From: Gnetum montanum
Lineage: Eukaryota > Streptophyta > Gnetopsida > Gnetales > Gnetaceae
DNA: 64,000 nt
Assembly: GCA_015680685.1 (NCBI GenBank)
Contig: MNCI01008651.1
Location: forward strand, 1,235,332 to 1,299,331
Direction of reading: 5' to 3'
Below the pieces are notes generated by a model. The model was not told the DNA's origin and searched no databases. It worked only from the letters and a program-made list of their open reading frames with translations. Below, one piece after another: positions 1-10,209 of this stretch (the first letter of the stretch is position 1; the number at the start of each line of letters is the position of its first letter). Both the position numbers and the translations under genes were made by a program.

Positions 1-266
1 GGTTACAAGCTGCTCGAATAAAGAGCCGTTCACTCTAGGACTCCTACTGCGGGCACATGGGGAAAAATTCTAACTCTGGAGTGATCAATCTGCCAGAGCT
101 TCACTACACTAGCCAGGATTCGGAAATGAAGGGAGTACCACCTCTTATTTATAGAAATGGCAGCGGGACGCGATATCGCATACGCGTTATCGCAGGGAAC
201 GACGCGATATCGCGTACGCGATATCGCGTACGTGATATCGCGGCACATGCAAGTCACGTCTCATCA
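1..266 (-). repeat. Gypsy-family LTR, truncated by window start
   Basis: This is the promoter-proximal part of an LTR of the GATATC family on the minus strand. Its outer end, TCATCA on the plus strand, lies at 261-266. The TATA box reads TATTTATA on the plus strand near 147-154, and the poly(A)/R segment lies towards base 1. The palindrome array is at 170-241. No PPT (plus-strand TACCCCCATGAC) follows base 266, so this is a 5' LTR or a solo LTR whose body runs off to the left. Confidence 0.85.
170..241. promoter_or_regulatory. GCGATATCGC palindrome array in U3
   Basis: This is the cleanest copy of the array found in this LTR family. GCGATATCGC lies at 170-179, a GCGTTATCGC variant at 184-193, then GCGATATCGC at 204-213 and 218-227, and GTGATATCGC at 232-241. 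The last three are joined by GTAC, which makes a 14-bp period in which both the core and the junction (GCGTACGC) are palindromic. The array sits directly upstream of the TATA box. A role in transcription or as a methylation target is inferred. Confidence 0.7.
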
Positions 267-382
267 ACAAGGGTTGGGAATAATTTATTAAGTATATAAG
301 GAGAAGAGGCTCCATACATAATTATCAGAACTTTAATAAGTAAAGAGGATCATGTATCATCACTTATGGATCCTACTACTAA
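267..382. other. Unassigned flank
   Basis: A short AT-rich stretch between two LTRs. I see no gene, repeat or motif in it. Confidence 0.4.
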
Positions 383-1520
383 TGATTTTTGAACTTAGAA
401 GGGGTGTGGAAGGGGGAGGTGGGGATGAATAAGTTCCCCAAAATTAAAAATTATTTCAAATAAAGATCACACCAAAATTACCATGGTTCCCCAAAATTGG
501 GTAGTCCACACTCATCGGGTAGTTTGCTAGCACACTCTAGACTTTGTTGCTCTTAAAATGTGATTTAAAGGATACTGCACCCTCTACAAGCTCTAAGCTC
601 CACTTCAAAGTGATTTGACATCACGAATCCACTCAACCTTACAAGGCCCCAACAAGCTTAGAATGTGGTTTCTAGGATCCCACAACCTCTACAACTTGAG
701 CTCTACTTTGGAGTGTTGTGGGACTATACCAACACTTAATCTTGTAGGATCCCAAGAAGCTCAAGCAAGATGCCTTCCCACAAGAAGCACATCAACCCTA
801 TAGGGCAAAAAAATAGAACAATAATCACAAGGAAATAATGCAACTAAATTTTCTAATCCTTGTACTTTGAGGTACAACTCACTTTAACCTCTTACAATAG
901 ACAAAAGATAGTACACTGAGGAACAATAACAAGAGAATGATGTATACAATAATTGCTTAATAATGACACTTGATAGTACACAATGCTTGCTTATTTCCCA
1001 ATGGAATGAAGTCTTCTTATAGTTAAAATTTTTTTGAAATCACTTTTGGAATTTGTGCAACAGCTACCTAATGGTTACTAAAGACATATTCTTTGAGACT
1101 CAGACATCTTTCTCCATTAGACCTTCATTTTGGAAAGATGTCTTCTTCATAGAAAAGATGTCTTTGTGGAGATGTCTTCATGAGGACATCTTTCTTACTA
1201 GAGAGATGTTTTTTGTTTTTCAAAGACATCTTCTTCTGAACAACCTTCAGCTCAGCTAAGAAATTTATTGTTTCTTGGAGATGTCTTCACTTTGGCCAAG
1301 ATGTTTGCTATTTCTTGGAGACTTCTTTCTTTAGTTTGCACTTGAGATCTTCATTCCTTATTCATGCTCTTGAAAAATCTTTGTTCATTGAAACTTTGTA
1401 GATGTTCTCCATTCCTTGATCTCTTCTTTTGTCCAAATCCTAAAAACACAACAATTGCACAAACATCCTTGTTCTCCATTTGTCTTAATGTTTTGACACA
1501 CCAAAAGGTCAAAAACTACA
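383..1520 (-). repeat. Copia-type solo LTR (P family)
   Basis: It matches the LTRs of element P at 37559-38646 and 48511-49620 along its length. Shared landmarks are the GAACTTAGAAGG end near 391, the GGTAGTCCACACTC block near 498, the AAGCTTAGAATGTGG block near 654, the GATGTCTTC-rich stretch 1080-1330 and the GACACACCAAAAGGTC end near 1495. Neither a tRNA-Met PBS on the left nor a purine tract on the right is present, so it is read as a solo LTR. Boundaries are good to about 10 bases. No TSD was found. Confidence 0.65.
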
Positions 1521-1849
1521 ATATCTTAGGTAATATTACAAAAAAAAAGATGAATTAACACTCACACTACTCTAAGTTACTCATGTTAATCTTCCTTCCT
1601 TTCTTTTGAAACAATGATTGATATGGATCCTAGTACTCCTACTTCATTCCATCTTTGGTAAGAAGAGAAGAAAAAAAATGAGTACTTAACTAAGTCCTTG
1701 GATGGAAATTCAATAACCAAACAAGTAAATAAGGTTAACACAAAGGGGCTTTAGCTGGGGAATGATCCTAGAGCTTTTTAAAAATTAAAAAAAAAATTTA
1801 AAACTCCATAATCCAAACTGAAATTAAGATTGATTGTATATGAAATTTT
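1521..1849. other. Unassigned AT-rich DNA
   Basis: This interval lies between the minus copia-type solo LTR and the start of the plus one. It has A-runs and no open frame or family similarity that I can recognise. Confidence 0.4.
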
Positions 1850-1926
1850 TGTTAAACTTTTGGTATGTCAAAACTGTAAGGAAAATGGAGAAGATAGAAT
1901 GTTGTGAATATGATGTTGTTGTAGGG
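1850..1926 (+). repeat. Copia-type solo LTR (+), left piece
   Basis: It starts TGTTAAACTTTTGG and continues through TGTCAAAACTGTAAGG, matching the LTR start of element P (plus-strand reverse complement at 49560-49620). Element A interrupts it at the TAGGG target site, and it resumes at 8979. The flanking ATTTT (1845-1849) and ATTTC (10111-10115) are a plausible decayed TSD for the whole solo LTR. Confidence 0.65.
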
Positions 1927-2720
1927 TGATGGGACATGATATCGCATGGGCCGCAATATCGCATCCCACACAATATCGCGGTGCGCTGCCCAGTCTATAA
2001 ATAAGAGTCAGCTCTTTCTTGTTTCTCATCTAGGCCTAGACCGTAGCGAAACTCTGGTAGTTTTACCTCTCCAGAGATAGAATAATTTCCATGTGCCTGC
2101 AGTAGGAGCTCCAAAGTGAACGGATCTTTATTCGAGCAAATATTGTACCTGAACACAAGTTTGTGTACGGCAATAAAGACAAACTTCTTGGATAAACCTT
2201 GCAATGCATGGAATATGCTAAATAGGATTTTATTTATTATTATTTATTGTTTACCCTTTAAATGCTTTATTAGTCATTAAATATCTCTCAACCCTTCTCT
2301 CCTAGTTAAGTGCACAGTATGACCACTTCGAGCATGTGCGTTATGCTTGGTGATCCCAGCAACAACTAGCATTTCGTAACTAAGGTTGCATTGGTTTAGG
2401 GTGTGAACGGTAAGTGGGGATGGATACTGATGCTAGGTTAATTAAGGCTTAGTTAGTTAAGTTAAAGTTAATTAATTAGTCTCTTCACCCTTCACCTTAT
2501 CAGCATAGGAGATAAAATAGAAAAGATATAAAAATCACATACCTCAGAATTACTTAACCATACACTGTGACAAATACAAGTAAGTCTGGGAAGACAACAA
2601 ATCATTAACCTTAAGTGTTTCATAAGGCGTGTAGGCACTTAGTCTATGGAGTTTAACTGGATCATGTGTGTAACACTCATATTCATATGGTTGAGTGTAG
2701 GGGTACCTTGCCACTCATCA
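1927..2720 (+). repeat. Element A 5' LTR
   Basis: 794 bp with TGATG...CATCA ends. A decayed palindrome array follows the start, then the TATA box TATAAATA at 1996-2003 and an AATAAA polyadenylation signal at 2172-2177. The distance from LTR start to TATA is 69 bases, against 100 in the 3' LTR. Confidence 0.92.
1996..2003 (+). promoter_or_regulatory. TATA box, element A 5' LTR
   Basis: TATAAATA followed by AGAG. The same CTATAAATAAGAGG block occurs in the LTRs of B (21584), C (39908), S (13452) and, on the minus strand, E and F, so it is the family core promoter. Confidence 0.7.
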
Positions 2721-2721
2721 T

Positions 2722-2739
2722 TGGCGTTGTTGTTGGGGA
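2722..2739 (+). promoter_or_regulatory. Element A primer-binding site (tRNA-Asp type)
   Basis: TGGCGTTGTTGTTGGGGA begins two bases after the LTR. It is a decayed form of TGGCGCCGTTGCCGGGGA, the complement of the plant tRNA-Asp 3' end used by Athila/Tat elements. Confidence 0.82.
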
Positions 2740-2865
2740 CTAAGTGTTTGTGCACTAAGTAGAACATAGGAAATTACTCACATCGTTGGGAGCTTAAACA
2801 AACCCTTAGGGTTAATTAAACAAAAAAATTATATAACGGATAATCAACACATTGAATAAGACACA

Positions 2866-5800
2866 ATGTCTTCTTCTTCTTCTCATAAGAGCACTTTACC
2901 ACCTAGGGATCATATAAGAAACAGTCAGCAGTCTAAAACACATAAATAAAATCCACCAATTCCTCAACAATAACGGGTGGTATATACTCATCCCGATGAG
3001 TATATATCCAATTTTACTTTTATCCTCCATCAGGATGAAAAATTGCGTTGGAGAGATTTGCAAGGTAACATAGTGTTACCTCCAGATTGTGCAGTCCCCA
3101 ACATGCTTCTCTGTGCTCTGGCACAGATAGGCATGATAGAATTATACGCTGAATACGTTGTAGAAGATTTTTACAAGAGGGATTACCATCCCACATCAGT
3201 GCAACGTCTAAGGGACTTGCAGTAGGAGAGCCACCATACATTGTTGAAGGGCAAAGGGGTCCCACACTTCCTAAGCGAAATTAGAGATGGTGAACCACTT
3301 ATAACGGGTTCTCTATCAAATGATGTTTCCCCTCCTAACACTAGTGAGGAGGTGGGGTATTAGAACCTACGCTCCATGATACAAAACCCTAGTTCTGATC
3401 CCCATGAACACCAACTGTTCACTGAGGAAACAAAAACACATGACAAGGATGATCACTTAGCTCGTCATCATGATTGGGGCCATAGCCATAGAAGAGAAGG
3501 TAAGAAACATCATCATGGCGATGGTTCTCCTTCTTCTTCCCCTTCATCACATCATTCACCCTCTCCTTCCACATCAGGGTGCAGTCATCAAGAGCATAAT
3601 GGTAAGGATAGAGGTAGGCAAAATGATAGACCTTGACGAGAACGTCGAGAGTGAGGAAAAGGGCATGAATGAAGGGAAAGTAGGGAACCACAAAGGCATC
3701 ATAGAAATCATGAAAGATATGATCATGATGAACCCCTACTTGCCACCCAAAGCATGCTAGATATAACGGAGGCAGTGAGAATACCAACAAGGCATCAAAA
3801 AGATAGCCGGATCAAGCGCTTAGACATGAATAATATCCCACAGTTTGAGGGGGGATATAACGCTAATCTACAAAATCATTTATAGGAATTCCATGATGCC
3901 TGCACCTTGCAAAACATAGAAAATGAGTGGCAGAAATTGAAGTTGTTTCCTAGGACACTCATAAAGGAAGTAGAGAGTTGGTATCGATCCTTAGAGCCGG
4001 AAACCATTAGGAGATGGAGTATGATGTTAGAACTCTTCAACGATAAATATCAAACGTACTCTAGAGTGTCTAACTTGCCCAAGCAGATCCAAGAATGGAA
4101 GCAAGGTACTCATGAATCCTTAGATACTACCATGGGCCACTACTATGCATTGTTACATCGTTGCTTGGGCCATGGTTACGCACTGCGGGATCAACTCCAC
4201 CACATCATAGATGGGCTAAGGTATGAAACTAGGAGAACCCTTGGGACTTATGCCCAATGGAGATTATCAGAACTTAGATCCCATGAAGTTCATTGATTGT
4301 TGGAGCAAGTAGCTAAAGAAGAAGGGGAGCTACGAAAAAGAGAGAGCATGGAAGAATATAATCGTGATCCTTCCCTCTGGAAGAGGGGAGTGAGATTCTG
4401 TGATGAAGAGGATGAGTCACCACTCAAAGAGTTGGTGAATAGAAAAACCTTGCCATTTCAAAAGCTAACAACAGAAGTGTCAGCTAAGGTAGATGAAGTA
4501 TGGAGCTCCTTAGACAGTAAAATTAAAATTGTCCTAAAGATTGTAGAGGAATCTAAGGAGGAATGAAGTAGTGACAAGGACAAGACAAAGCGGAGAGATT
4601 TAGGCCCTACACATGACAAGGGTAACGGGAAAATGAATATTGTCGATGAGGTTATGGATTCTGACACAGACAATGATGGTGGATGTGAGATTTGCCAATA
4701 TGACCATCCTAAGGGATGTTGTCCAATCATCTCACATCTACAAGAGTCTGGGGTGTATGCACTCAACATAAGACTTAACAGATGGTAGACACCCCGAAGG
4801 TTACCTTATCCTCAAGGTAACCCAAGACAGTTCCACCAACCGTTGACATACTATCCAAGTGGAAATCCACCACAACCCATCAGGAAACATAAGCAGTGGC
4901 AACATCCACAGTCATGGGGGATGCCATCGCTGAGACAATAATACCTTTACCAACAACCTGATCCTTATGGCTACTACGTACAGTAGCCAGTTTCTCCAAG
5001 TGACTCCATGGGTCACACAACTCCACAACATCACTACCAAGTTTGGGAGTACTTTAGAAGGACTCCTTCTCCTTCAGGAGATGCTCCACATCCATACCAT
5101 CCTCCAAATCCATCCGCCTCTCTTGCACTGTTAGTTCCAATACCTCCTGCTCCAACAATGCAAGGGGAACTCCCCACTCAACCGCAGCAACATAATGCTA
5201 CAAGAGCCATAAACCTTCAACCCACTGTTGGTTCTGACAACTGCAAGAAGAGAAGACCTTTCTTCAGAACCAAAAGCCTAGACAAGCTCTCACAACCACA
5301 AGTAGTTGAGTTTGTGTACGCTCCTCCAACACATAAGTCTTCAAAGCTCCCTTCAAACCAATACTAGAGCTCGAAGCATATGGTTATGTTAACACATACC
5401 ATAATCGACTAGATCAAGGTAGGCCACCTTCCCAAGAAACTATCTGACCTTGGAAGTCCCTTAATCTACCTCCAAGTCACCGGGAACAAACCACATAAGA
5501 CTGTTCTTGACTTAGGTTCTGGAGTCAACTTAATATCATGAGAAATGTATCAAGCTTGGAACCTACCCCAACTCAAGAAGAGTAATATTCAACTAGAGCT
5601 AGCTGACCAGTCCATCGCCATTTCCTTGGGATTGGTGAAGGACATTATTACCAATGTGTGTGGTTGGTCATACCCAGCTGATTTCTTGGTGATAGAAGTT
5701 AACAACAACGAAGGGGACTTCCCAATTATAATGGGAAGGGCATGGCTAAGCACAATAGATGCATGCCTAGGAATCCATAATCTTTCCTTGGAAATATCTA

Positions 5801-6093
5801 AGGTAAACATTTATGGAAAGATTGAGAAGAAGAAAGTTTCATGCATCACATATAGTGACTCAGAGGATGATGAAATGTATGAATCATGGGTGATGCGAAA
5901 TTTAACATCTCCTGCATGCAACCGGTGTGCCCTAGAAACTCAGATACAAAGGTTCCTGTATGTAGCAACGACACAACAAGAGAACACCCAGTGGTTGACA
6001 GCTGATCAAGGAAGTAGCCCACCAACATGCATGGAACAAACTAGAGGAATAACTCATGCCAATAATGAAGGAATAGATACATTGGAGTATTAG
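2866..6093 (+). pseudogene. gag-pro: Element A gag-protease pseudogene
   Basis: It encodes the Gag structural protein fused to an aspartic protease, the particle-forming part of the retrotransposon. ATG at 2866 begins MSSSSSHK. All recognisable segments down to 6093 lie in the same frame (about 1,076 codons), broken only by in-frame stops; several are TGA or TAA where relatives have CGA or CAA. Order: N-domain (2977-3225), His/Ser-rich linker (3376-3636), retrotransposon gag core with WYRSLEPETIRRW and LELFNDKY (3907-4296), Lys/Glu-rich segment (4297-4566), zinc-knuckle-like CEICQYDHPKGCC near 4684-4722, Pro/Gln-rich region (about 4780-5360) and protease (about 5385-5810). The protease catalytic DSG reads DLG here. 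The frame ends after the protease because RT, RNase H and integrase are deleted. Confidence 0.85.
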
Positions 6094-6256
6094 CATTGCC
6101 AACTTCCACCCCTTAACCTGAAAACATCAATCAGGAGAAGTTGGACACTTTTAAGAAATTCAAACAGGTGCTCATTATTTCGAATCTCTCCCTTTCTATT
6201 CAGTCATGGGGGAGATGGTCACCTATGCTAATCATTTGGGGCCCTCAGTTCTTTTT

Positions 6257-6332
6257 AGTTTTTGTTTTACACATTTTTGTTTTACACGTTTTTGTTTTAC
6301 ACGTTTTTGTTTTACATATTTTTGTTTTATAA
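6257..6332 (+). repeat. 15-bp T-rich minisatellite
   Basis: About five units of TTTTTGTTTTACACR in tandem. Elements B, C and E have one to three units at the same point, so it expanded within this copy. Confidence 0.8.
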
Positions 6333-6388
6333 ATTTATTTAACTTTTCTTATTTTTTTGTTTTACAACATCCTTATACTTTTTCATTT

Positions 6389-6390
<2 letters not shown>

Positions 6391-6425
<35 letters not shown>
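6391..6425 (+). repeat. (TG)n microsatellite
   Basis: About 17 uninterrupted TG units. Element C has TGTGTGTTT at the same site, so this is a local expansion. Confidence 0.95.
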
Positions 6426-6428
<3 letters not shown>

Positions 6429-8135
6429 CCACCTTGTCAAGTTTGTCATTTAATAAGTGTTCTTCATGATGGTATGAACTATTTTTATATTGATTGCTAA
6501 TGTTTCGTTTTTACCTTTAAGTCATGATGTTGATACTAAGGTATGGCTCTTTTGATATGGTAGGCAATGAGTTCACTTCATCCATACACAAATTTCTATG
6601 GTCTCTCTCGGCTTGTAAATGTACAGTCCCATTCAAAATAAGAACTATAACGAATCAGTGACTAGGCATTTCTCAAACTAAGGAAGGACTCAAGGATTGA
6701 AAAGGGTGTGGCTTCAAGGGAACTTGATGCATTTGTGTTGGCCATTCTCTTGGGTGCTTGGATGTGTTCTTCTTAAGTTTTCTTACAGTTTTGATGTTAC
6801 CCAATTATCGAGAAGCTAAGCAATAAAAATAACAAAGTCTTTGCATGGTGTGGTTCTCACGCATAAACACATGAAAAATAGTGATAATTCAAAGCACACC
6901 CCTTAGATGAAATAATATTTGGGCTACAAGAACTGTTTATGGAACTAAAAACATGTTCCCTCTAACTAAGGCCCTTCTCGCTTCCCATTCCCTCCTCCTT
7001 CATTTTGTTGGAATGGTGGTGGCTCTTTGGTGAAGGCATTCTTGTTACTTCAAGGGGATGGATTGGCCGAATGCATTAATGTGAAGTCACTGGATGTGGT
7101 TTTTTTGAGGCCAGACTTGGAATGGGATCTACTAAGTCACATTAATCATTAACTACATAAGGGGCTATACACCACTTTGTTCTTGAGATTCCATTCCATT
7201 CTCTTCTTTCCATCATTCTTCCTCCATTATTCACCTCATTGTCAGTTGTATCATTAGTGTATATTTTAGTTGATGCATTGTTTTCTTGTTGGTAAATTCT
7301 TGTGGTTAAGACTTTAACTCTTGTTTCAAATGACATTCCTAGAGCCTATAGACTCTTTGAATGTGGGATTGTCAAGGCATTAAGGGCATGAGTCTATTTT
7401 GGGGAGGACCCACTTACATTCCTATTTGGTGCATCTATTAAATTCTTTCCCTTAACATTTTTGTAATCCATTTTATTTTGTTCATTTCCATCTTGACATC
7501 CATTTCATCAATGTTATAGTTGTCTCTTTTGTTCCATCTTCCTTGTTCTTTTTCTTTATCCATTCTATTGCTACCAGAGGTTTGCTCTTAGTCATGGGGG
7601 TATGGACCCAATTTTTTTTTATTTTCTCCTAACCCCTACACCTTCGGTAGTCACCACTATGATATCTCCATATCCGTATCAGCCATACCACAACTCAGCC
7701 AATGGACCTTTCACCGAAGCAAGGTATCAACTATATTGTGATTCATTTACCCTTGCTAATATTAAGACTGTGTTATGTGTGCAGATGGAAATCATGCAAC
7801 AAAGGATTGGATCTAGAGAGAACACTTGGAATGGAGCGATGCTGAAGCAACTATAAAAGGAGAAAGATCGATGGCGCACTTACGGATGGACAACGAAAGG
7901 CGTAATCTTAGCATTGGCAGCAGCAGAACTTCTATCTCTCTCTCTCTTTCTCAGCTGCCAAATAAGGCTTGATGTCAAATGTAATAAGGTGTTTACTCTT
8001 ATTGTTATGAACACCCATTTTGTCATGTCTTGTAATGATGATCCGTTCACATGTCATCCCATTAGTTCCATTTTGAGTCAATAATCCCATATCATCCCAA
8101 TATTTTGTAAGGAACTCGAGGACGAGTTGTTATTT

Positions 8136-8148
8136 AGTCATGGGGGTA
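8136..8148 (+). promoter_or_regulatory. Element A polypurine tract
   Basis: AGTCATGGGGGTA lies immediately before the 3' LTR start TGATGGG. The same sequence precedes the 3' LTRs of B, C, E and F. Confidence 0.8.
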
Positions 8149-8973
8149 TGATGGGACGCAATATCGCATGGGCCACGATATCGCATACGCGATATCGTGT
8201 CATCCCTCGCGATATCACGTACACGATATCGCGGTGCGTCGCCAAGTCTATAAATAAGAGGTGGCTCTCCCTTGTTTCTCATTTAGGCCTAGACCATAGT
8301 GAAACTCTGGTAGTTTTACGTCTCTAGAGATAGAATAATTTCCATGTGCCCGCAGTAGGAGCTCCAAAGTGAACGGATCTTTATTCGAGCAAATATTGTA
8401 CCTGAACACAAGTTTGTGTACGACAATAAAGACAAACTTCTTGGATAAACCTTGCAGTGCATGGAATAGGCTAAATAGGATTTTATTTATTGTTATTTAT
8501 TGTTTACCCATTAAATGCTTTATTAGTCATTAAATCTCTCTCAACCCTTCTCTCCTAGTTAAGTGCACAGTACGACCACTTCGAGCACGTGCGTTATGCT
8601 TGGTGATCCCAGCAACAACTAGTGCTTGGTAACCAAGGTTGCATTGGTTCAGGGTGTGAATGGTAAGTGGGGATGGATACTAATGCTAGGTTAATTAAGG
8701 CTTATTTAGTTAAGTTAAAGTTAGTTAATTAGTCTCTTCACCCTTCACCTTATCAGCATAGGAGATAAAATAGAAAAGATATAAAAATCACATACCTCAG
8801 ACTTACTTAACCATACACTGTGACAAATACAAGTAAGTTTGGGAAGACAACGAATTATTAACCTTAAGTGTTCCATAAGGTGTGTAGGCACTTAGTCTGT
8901 GGAGTTCAACCGGATCGCACGTGTAATGCTCATATTTGTATGGTTGAGTGTAGGGGTACCTCGTCACTCATCA
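8149..8973 (+). repeat. Element A 3' LTR
   Basis: 825 bp with TGATG...CATCA ends, TATA at 8249-8256. Its palindrome array is about 31 bases longer than that of the 5' LTR, with motifs at 8159-8240 in various states of C-to-T decay. Confidence 0.92.
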
Positions 8974-10110
8974 TAGGGCATGATAAAAGGACTTAACAAA
9001 AACTATAGTAAAAGGAAGAAGCTCAAAGAAGAAGGACATTTGAGCTCTCAAGGGAGCATGCAGGATTTTAAAGATCTTGGACAAGAAATAAAGACCTCAA
9101 AGCTCAATTCCAATGTTCAAAAGAAAGCCTTAGAATTGAAGAATTCATTGTAGAGAAGATGTCTCCAAGCATCAGTAAAAGTCTCCCACCAAGTGAAGAT
9201 GTCTTGCAAAAATAGGAGATGTCTACTATCAAGAGAAGACATCTCCCTAATGATAAAAACATCTTGTTCACATTGAAGGTTGCTTAGAAGAAGATGTCTC
9301 TCAAAAATAGTAGACATCTCCCTTTTAGAGAAGACTTCTTCTCAAAAATGTCTCCCTTTGGAAGAAGATGTCTTTCCTGAATGGAAGTTTGATGTAGTGA
9401 GATGTCTTAATCTTGAAGAAGACATTTCCAGTAACTGTTAGATAGCTGTTGCATGAATTCCAAAATGATTTTAGAAACATATAGGTTATAAGAAGACTTC
9501 ATTTTCTTGGGAAATGTGCAAGTTTTAAATGCAAGCAAGTGTTAACATCAAGTAAACATTGTGTGTATCATTCTATTGTATTTGTGTGCTTCATTGTGCT
9601 GTCTTTTGTACTATTGTTATAATCAATTGTGTTGTGCCTCAAAGTACAAGGACCAAAAATTAGTTGCATTATGCCCTTGTAGATTATCTTTCTCTTTTGT
9701 TGCTCTATGGGGTTGATGTGCTTCTTGCAAGAATGAATCATCTTTGAGCTTGTCAGGATCCTATTAGGATTGAGTGTTGGTGTAGTTCCACAACACTCTA
9801 GAGTAGAGCTCAAGTTATAAAGGTTGTGAAATCCTAGAAATCACATTCTAAGCTTGTTGGGACCTTATGAGGTTGAGTGGTTAGATTGTGATAAAACATT
9901 TTGAAGTAGAGCTTAGAGCTTGTATAGGGTGTGACACCATTCAAACCACATTTCAGATAAACAATGTCTAGAGATGTGTAAGTGAACTACCCTCCAAGTG
10001 TGGACTGCCCAAGTTGGGGAACCACATAAAAATTGGTGTGTGCTTTGTGTTGAAGGATTTTTCATTTGGGGAACTTATTCATGCCCCCATTATAAGTTCT
10101 AAAATTCTCA
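8974..10110 (+). repeat. Copia-type solo LTR (+), right piece
   Basis: It continues the LTR begun at 1850 after the TAGGG duplication (8974-8978). It contains a dense run of AGATGTCT and GACATC motifs (about 9150-9430), the block CATTCTAAGCTTGTTGGGACC near 9843 and the end AAGTTCTAAAATTCTCA. Its order is the exact reverse of the minus-strand copy at 383-1520. No tRNA-Met PBS follows 10110, which supports a solo LTR. Confidence 0.65.
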
Positions 10111-10209
10111 ATTTCTAATCAAAATTAAAAATATGATGGAAGGTTATAAACCATTAGAAATATTTTTAGATTTTTTTTGGATAATTTTAAGATATCCTAT
10201 GAATTGTAG

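Larger units (their letters stand above)
6094..8135 (+). other. Element A 3' untranslated region
   Basis: This non-coding tail is shared with B (28680-30660), C (44170-46080) and, reversed, E (51982-53914). Landmarks are the pol-deletion junction near 6170, AGTCATGGGGG copies at 6202 and 7590, a T-rich minisatellite, a TG microsatellite, a GTGTGCAG|ATG block near 7781-7788 that resembles a splice acceptor, and a TC-rich stretch near 7935. Open frames here (for example 7602-7856) are not kept in frame between copies, so I do not call a gene. Confidence 0.6.
1927..8973 (+). mobile_element. Element A: pol-less Athila/Tat-like gypsy element
   Basis: A complete insertion: 5' LTR 1927-2720, tRNA-Asp-type PBS, gag-protease reading frame, long 3' untranslated region, PPT and 3' LTR 8149-8973. 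A perfect 5-bp TSD, TAGGG, lies at 1922-1926 and 8974-8978. It is inserted inside a copia-type solo LTR. Compared with elements B and E it lacks about 2.9 kb covering RT, RNase H and integrase, with the junction near 6167-6172. It must therefore have depended on enzymes supplied by a relative. LTRs and TSD are seen directly; the helper requirement is inferred from family knowledge. Confidence 0.92.

Noticed and set aside
170-241. Regularly spaced palindromes as a CRISPR or satellite array
   Set aside because: They occur only inside LTRs next to a TATA box, have no unique spacers, and the context is plant retroelements.
19-257. Short open frames across the first LTR on both strands
   Set aside because: The palindromic array reads similarly on both strands and gives mirrored open frames; there is no gene evidence.
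3419-3790. 123-codon minus-strand open frame
   Set aside because: It is the antisense shadow of the His/Ser-rich gag linker of element A; its His/Tyr/Asp content follows from that low complexity.
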